Shown: piece after piece, positions 59,030-64,000 of the stretch
How positions within the stretch are numbered: position 1 is the first letter of the stretch
Layout of the letters: each line of letters opens with the position of its first letter
DNA from: Lineus longissimus
Taxonomy: Eukaryota; Nemertea; Pilidiophora; Heteronemertea; Lineidae
Length of the DNA: 64,000 bases
Direction of reading: 5' to 3'
Assembly (NCBI RefSeq): GCF_910592395.1
Contig: NC_088320.1
Coordinates: 12,772,501-12,836,500 of the forward strand
Position numbers and translations under genes: made by a program
The notes under the pieces: model-generated
The model's input: only the letters and a program-made list of their open reading frames with translations
What the model was told of the DNA's origin: nothing
Database searches by the model: none

Positions 59030-59356
59030 GACCTTGACTAGATTTGGAACGCTTCATGATGCATCACGGATACAGAACACTCCCGAGACACGGCGGCCGT
59101 TTAGTGGGTGTTCCGCGCTGCGCCTATCCCGTTCATCATTCTCCGCAGGTGTTCTGGTAACGTTACTTAACTGTTGCCGGTTTAGAAAGACAATTTTTGA
59201 ACACGCGGGAAACACATGTGGCACAGACAATTTTCTCTCGAACAGAACTAGAACATATATAAATCACGAGAACACGTTAAGCACACGAGAGAACGCGAGG
59301 AAATGTTCAATCTAATGTTGAGCCGGTGTTCCGATAGTGTCTCACTTTTTACAGTG
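59030..59356 (-). repeat. Right TIR and subterminal repeats of the CACTA element
   Basis: The end reads ...GTGTCTCACTTTTTACAGTG. GAACAC/GAACGC words (CAGAACACTCC, GAACACGCGG, GAGAACACG) appear in this region as in the left end. Much of it is duplicated downstream (59881-60080). Confidence 0.75.
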
Positions 59357-60607
59357 TACAGTGGAAAGTGTGGAAACCAGAATGGTCTAAAACTTGCACG
59401 AGATATATACACAATGGCTCCCAACGATCTCATGCCAGAAACAACCCAAATTAACATACCCAAGCTTTATTAATCCGTTACAAAATGTACTGAATTGAAC
59501 TAGATTGATCGTGACTGAAGAGTCTTAGTTACCATGCCTGTTGTAATATGCACATGACAAAATGAATGAATGATGAGAGACACTTGATGGAAGACAGTAA
59601 GATCACCTAGAAATCCACTACTTGTGATGGAAAAGAATACTACGTCTTTTCTCACCTAAGATACCATAAAGCAGAATGGGATCCCTTAGATTTGTATTTA
59701 CTAATAAAACATAATACTGATAGTACACAATTGAGATTAATAAGTATGAGGGTGTATTCCATCCACAATAAATGATCTTAAAGAGGAAGTTAGGGTATAA
59801 AAGGCCCCCCCCCCTCAAACAATCGGAACAATACGGTGGCAGATTCAAACCAGTTCAGAGCAGAAACCAAAAAAAATAACGGTAACGTTACTTAACTGTT
59901 GCCGGTTTGGAAAGACAATTTTTGAACACGCGGGAAACACATGTGGCACAGACAATTTTCTCTCGAACAGAACTAGAACATATATAAATCACGAGAACAC
60001 GTTAAGCACACGAGAGAACGCGAGGAAATGTTCAATCTAATGTTGAGCCGGTGTTCCGATAGTGTCTCACTTTTTACAGTGTACAGTGGAAAGTGTGGAA
60101 ACCAGAATGGTCTAAAACTTGCACGAGATATATACACAATGGCTCCCAACGATCTCATGCCAGAAACAACCCAAATTAACATACCCAAGCTTTATTAATC
60201 CGTTACAAAATGTACTGAATTGAACTAGATTGATCGTGACTGAAGAGTCTTAGTTACCATGCCTGTTGTAATATGCACATGACAAAATGAATGAATGATG
60301 AGAGACACTTGACGGAAGACAGTAAGATCACCTAGAAATCCACTACTTGTGATGGAAAAGAATACTACGTCTTTTCTCACCTAAGATACCATAAAGCAGA
60401 ATGGGATCCCTTAGATTTGTATTTACTAATAAAACATAATACTGATAGTACACAATTGAGATTAATAAGTATGAGGGTGTATTCCATCCACAATAAATGA
60501 TCTTAAAGAGGAAGTTAGGGTATAAAAGGCCCCCCCCCCCCTCAAACAATCGGAACAATACGGTGGCAGATTCAAACCAGTTCAGAGCAGAAACCAAAAA
60601 AAATACT
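59156..60607. repeat. 725 bp tandem duplication across the CACTA right end
   Basis: 59156-59880 recurs at 59881-60607. Only a few differences are visible: TTTAGAAAG versus TTTGGAAAG, CTTGATGG versus CTTGACGG, and 10 versus 12 C in a C run. The copy includes the right terminus, so a second ...CTTTTTACAGTG lies at about 60081. Parallel ORFs in the two copies are by-products. Confidence 0.95.
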
Positions 60608-60609
60608 TC

Positions 60610-62570
60610 TATCCCGAGTATCTAGATAATTGATGCATATATGCTCATGATATTTGCACATCATATACATGAATGAACTATAAACAGTTTCAGTCCTTTA
60701 ATACCTTAAACAAAATTGGACATTCATGAGAATCAAAACACTTTTGAAGAAAATCGTTAGTTAGAAAATGCATACAATTATCCTATGGTCCGCCACTTCA
60801 GTACTGTCATATCTAACCGATTCTTCTTCTGTGGGCGGGTCTCTACAAGAACCCCTCTAAAACGTAGATTAACTTAATAAACGCAAATGTCTGAATATAA
60901 TAACTTTGTTCACATAAACTGCCTCCTGATGCGATCCTGCATACACGGCGAACCATTTACAACTCTCCCGTACGTACTACACGTGCTACAATTTACAAAC
61001 AAACCAACGTCACCTGCGCCTCGGCCAATCAGGACGCGAGCACAACAGATGGCGCGACATTACGACAAAATATAAACATTTATGCGAGGTGACGAACAGC
61101 CGTAAAATATGATTCAGAAAACCGATGTTTAAACTACAAAGACAGGGAAATATGAAATGAACACACAGGTTTGATTCTGCATTGCAACACGAATCAAACC
61201 TGATGCTTAGTTTAGAAAGAGCTGAATGAGGAAGGTCGTAATCATCGACGGAAGACGGGGCAAAAGGCCGAATTTCGGCGAGAATACACAGTGAAATATA
61301 CACGTAGAAACCGCGCAACAAGAAAGTACGACGACGGAAATACTTATACATTATACCAAAACCTAATCAGAGGATACAAATACATATCTCCAACAAGTTT
61401 CCATAACTATACTCAATTTCAAACCGTAGTTAACAAAGAAAATAGAAGTGCGTCTGCACAGTTTACTTACATAAATTATCTTCCGGAAGAATCGCTTCCA
61501 AATGTGGGCGAACGTCGCCATGACGACAGAAACAACTGGTTTTCCCCAGAATAAGCGTGGCACTCTGGCATTACAGTACCAAGCCAATTAGTGTGTTCTT
61601 TAGCCCGAATTGTAAACAAGAGCACATGGTATGTCAGAGCCACAATAACATTATTGATAAATCAAAGTGTCCTACCTCATTGCATTGTCTTTCCAATACT
61701 CCTGAGACATGTATTCTTTCAATTACAAACTGTGTCCACGACTGATACTATTCTGAGAATTTTCCTTCAAAACTCTGCAGGGAGTCCCAAAATATTACAT
61801 CATTCTCTTTTTTCATTGCATCAGCTGAAATATCACTATTTACTCCCCGAATTGACTCCAACCTCATACATGTCCTACAAGTTTCTAATCCTGTGGGAGT
61901 TCACCAACGAGAAGCATTCCACAGAGCATAATCTGAGCAACACTTGTTTGATGATATTCAAACATGGATCCAATCAAGCCTGCAGAATACTGGACAATTC
62001 CTGTCCTTTCAGTCAAATAAATACTTTTACACATGAGATGAAGGGTTTTGTGGACTTCCGAGACACAATCGTATCATATTGTTTTGAGGTAATATCCAAA
62101 TCATTTGTCTTGCCATTAGGACGAATTCTTTAACTTAATTATCGCAAAGGAGAATGAATAGGTTTGTAAATGCAGCTGTTTCTATTGCTGTGCAAAGAAG
62201 ATGCAACACCCCATGTTAAAATCATACAATATTTTAATGTTTCTAGCTTTATGGCTTACCGTAGGGAGTCTATACAACAACCACAACTGCGAATATGAAC
62301 TATCAATTGAAAAATATCTGTCTGGAATGGTAGTTGATAAAACTTGGAATCAGTGAAACCATGTAACCTGTGCTAAACCATGGAATAGTCAGTACTAAAC
62401 CGTGGAATCACTGTGCAAGTACCTCGTGAAATCGGGTGCGTTCCTTCCACAATTTATACCCTTCCAACTGCCAGTCTCGTCCCAGCTTACTTTATTGATA
62501 GCAATTTGCCAGTAGTTCCAGAAACCACCTTTTTGTGGAGGATGACGTCATCATGGAATGCATTTAAAAT
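60610..62570. other. No supported gene
   Basis: Non-coding in appearance. An open frame at 61591-62133 (180 codons) lacks recognisable motifs, has no splice support and looks like chance. Confidence 0.45.
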
Positions 62571-62580
62571 ACGTTGTTGT

Positions 62581-63240
62581 CGGGTAGGTGTAAACTGTGG
62601 ACGAAAGTGTGGACGAAAGTGTGGACAGCGGCCCTCTAAGTTTGGTGGGCTGGCATTTCTTTGTCTTTCAATATATTTAAAAGAAATTGCAGTATATTAT
62701 GCATTATAATCTTTTTAATGGGTCAGCGAAAGAAAAAAAGAAAAAAAAAAATTTTGATGGGTGATTTTGATCAATGAGTGGACGGGCGTTTTTGAAGGTT
62801 TTCGAAGTGGCCTTTGACTTTGTGGACGGGGAAATGCGAGGTCTAGTGTCCAAATGTGGACTAATTATCAAATAATTTGTTGAAACTGTGATATTTCTAA
62901 CTAGTCCAAATAATATTCTTTCACAAAAACTACTTTTATTTGAATGACATTGACAATATCATTCAGTTGTAGGCCAAAATAGTTGGCCCTCTCTCAGCTG
63001 CTCAGAGCCATTTTCTTTGATCCAAGATGGCGGCTCTGGGTACATCATACGGGAAGGTGTAAACTGTGGACGAACGTGTGGACGCCATCTTGCAATTTCT
63101 GCAATTACTGCAATTACTGCAATTTCTTTTAAATATATTGAAAGACAAAGAAATGCCAGCCCACCAAACTTAGAGGGCCGCTGTCCACACTTTCGTCCAC
63201 ACTTTCGTCCACACTTTCGTCCATAGTTTACACCTACCCG
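62581..63240. mobile_element. Foldback-type element with long inverted arms
   Basis: The left arm 62581-62692 (CGGGTAGGTGTAAACTGTGG...) and right arm 63117-63240 are inverted copies. They differ mainly by one extra 12 bp unit (GTGGACGAAAGT) on the right: two full units on the left, three on the right. TTGTTGT flanks the whole (62574-62580 and 63241-63247), a 7 bp target duplication, perhaps 8 if the border shifts by one. An extra partial arm start (GGAAGGTGTAAACTGTGGAC) lies inside at about 63052. There is no coding capacity. Long TIRs and a 7-8 bp duplication fit Foldback or MULE-derived MITEs. Confidence 0.88.
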
Positions 63241-63249
63241 TTGTTGTCG

Positions 63250-64000
63250 TTAAAAAATAAACTTATATTCATGACGGGCCGCAATTGCAAATATCTAATG
63301 ATTTCTTTTCAATGAAAGCAAAAGAAAGGTTTTGTGATTGTTTTGTATTCCATATACTAAAATAAAACGTTTTTATTAGAAGAATCATTTTGTATAATAT
63401 AATGCTCTGATTAAGCTTGGTAGGTAGGACAAACATGTACACGGGAATCACTGAAAAAATGTGTCCGCTTAGAACTGGTGACATCACGAAAATATCTCTA
63501 CATCCCTCGATGTGTACATGAAAATGTACGAAATCGCTCACCGTGACGGAATTTGTTCTCATTTTTCATCTCCAAACCCGGCTAAAACCTTCGGTTATAA
63601 ATCTTCTTATACGTTTCTTGTCATGTTTAAGATGATGTGCGGATAAGTGCCAACCGGTACTGCATGATGTAGTCAATCTTCTCTGTATCACCCTGTATGA
63701 TCACACCGCTCCGTAGTTCAAATAGGCCCTGTGTGGTGGCGTAGTAAGCGGAGCGCTGATTGGTCCATGTTATGGGTGTGTAGTGGGCGTGTCGTGACGT
63801 GCATGCCCATATTTGGGAGATTAGTAATGTACACTGGAGGCGAGGTATGACTGGGTTGTTCTAAAATATAGATTGTTGAATCGGAAATGTGACTGATTTC
63901 TAAACTACCGTCAAATTCCGATCTGATCATGTTAAAATAAGCTCCAAATATTGATTCCTAACCACCTTAGGTTCCAATGGTATTATTTCATGTTTTTATG
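63250..64000. other. No gene seen
   Basis: Non-coding to the window end, with only short open frames. Confidence 0.45.

Larger units (their letters stand above)
44313..59356 (-). mobile_element. CACTA (EnSpm) DNA transposon, ~15 kb with a nested insertion
   Basis: The left end CACTCTAAAAAGTGAGAACA (44313) and the inverse of the right end, CACTGTAAAAAGTGAGACAC (ending 59356), form the TIR. Both sit against a TA dinucleotide, a possible 2 bp target duplication. The first ~330 bp of each end is rich in GAACAC/GTGTTC words, the subterminal repeats usual in CACTA elements. Inside, on the minus strand, are a C2H2 + tnp2-type transposase (58177-55577, broken) and a multi-exon second gene (about 50900-46190). 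A PIF/Harbinger element (51482-55340) sits between them. Without it the element would be ~11.2 kb. Confidence 0.82.

Noticed and set aside
59248-60597. Paired identical minus-strand ORFs as duplicated genes
   Set aside because: They arise from the 725 bp tandem duplication of transposon-end sequence and show no protein-like features.
61591-62133. A 180-codon ORF as a gene
   Set aside because: No domain, splice or homology cue; composition resembles the non-coding surroundings.

Overview
The window is animal genomic DNA, with spliced genes, intron-rich transposons, microsatellites and AT-rich spacers. There is no bacterial gene organisation. The mix of transposon families (animal-type CACTA, PIF/Harbinger, pogo, MULE, Crypton-like, Ty3/gypsy-type LTR), the many TAGGCCTA palindromes and a caspase-like gene fit a marine invertebrate, perhaps a deuterostome. 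The taxon is inferred from style, not proven. I found no rRNA, tRNA, CRISPR or viral genome.

Layout. 0-7.5 kb: diverged tandem repeats, a cluster of GCCATnTTGGA motifs and a decayed MULE transposase (minus). 7.6-13 kb: two clusters of CGTTTGAAACG-type repeats flanking an SGNH-like/zinc-knuckle exon (minus) and three ~400 bp tandem repeats. 13.4-16.2 kb: a spliced pogo/Tigger transposase (plus) with a MITE in its last intron, a D-to-N change at its first catalytic position and an in-frame stop. 16.4-23.4 kb: a very young LTR element on the minus strand (two 491 bp LTRs, 4 bp target duplication, tRNA-iMet-type primer site, purine tract). It encodes Gag and an unfamiliar second protein but no visible reverse transcriptase. 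24.5-25.3 kb: a membrane-protein-like reading frame broken by a frameshift. 26.8-28.6 kb: a dead Crypton/DUF3504-type recombinase.

31.9-40.7 kb: exons of what may be the only host gene, a caspase-like p20 exon followed in phase by helical-domain exons, one of them tandemly duplicated in frame. Its introns hold a LINE endonuclease fragment, a 1 kb repeat with a (GTC)n tract, and the first of two copies of an unusual composite element. That element is a ~440 bp unit with inverted ends, a 550 bp spacer, and the same unit again, with a 4 bp target duplication around the whole. The second copy is at 41.4-42.8 kb. Within each copy the two end units resemble each other more than they resemble the other copy.

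44.3-59.4 kb: a ~15 kb CACTA (EnSpm) element. Its TIRs start CACT and its ends are rich in GAACAC. On the minus strand it has a C2H2/tnp2-type transposase (now broken) and a second multi-exon gene. A 3.86 kb PIF/Harbinger element (intact spliced transposase plus damaged Myb-like partner, CAG duplication) is nested inside it. The right end of the CACTA element lies in a recent 725 bp tandem duplication, so there are two right termini. 62.6-63.2 kb: a small foldback element with long inverted arms.

Overall this is a transposon-dense accessory region around fragments of one host gene. The best candidates for something undescribed are the composite GAGACAAG element, the LTR element's second protein, and the caspase-like gene with its duplicated exon.
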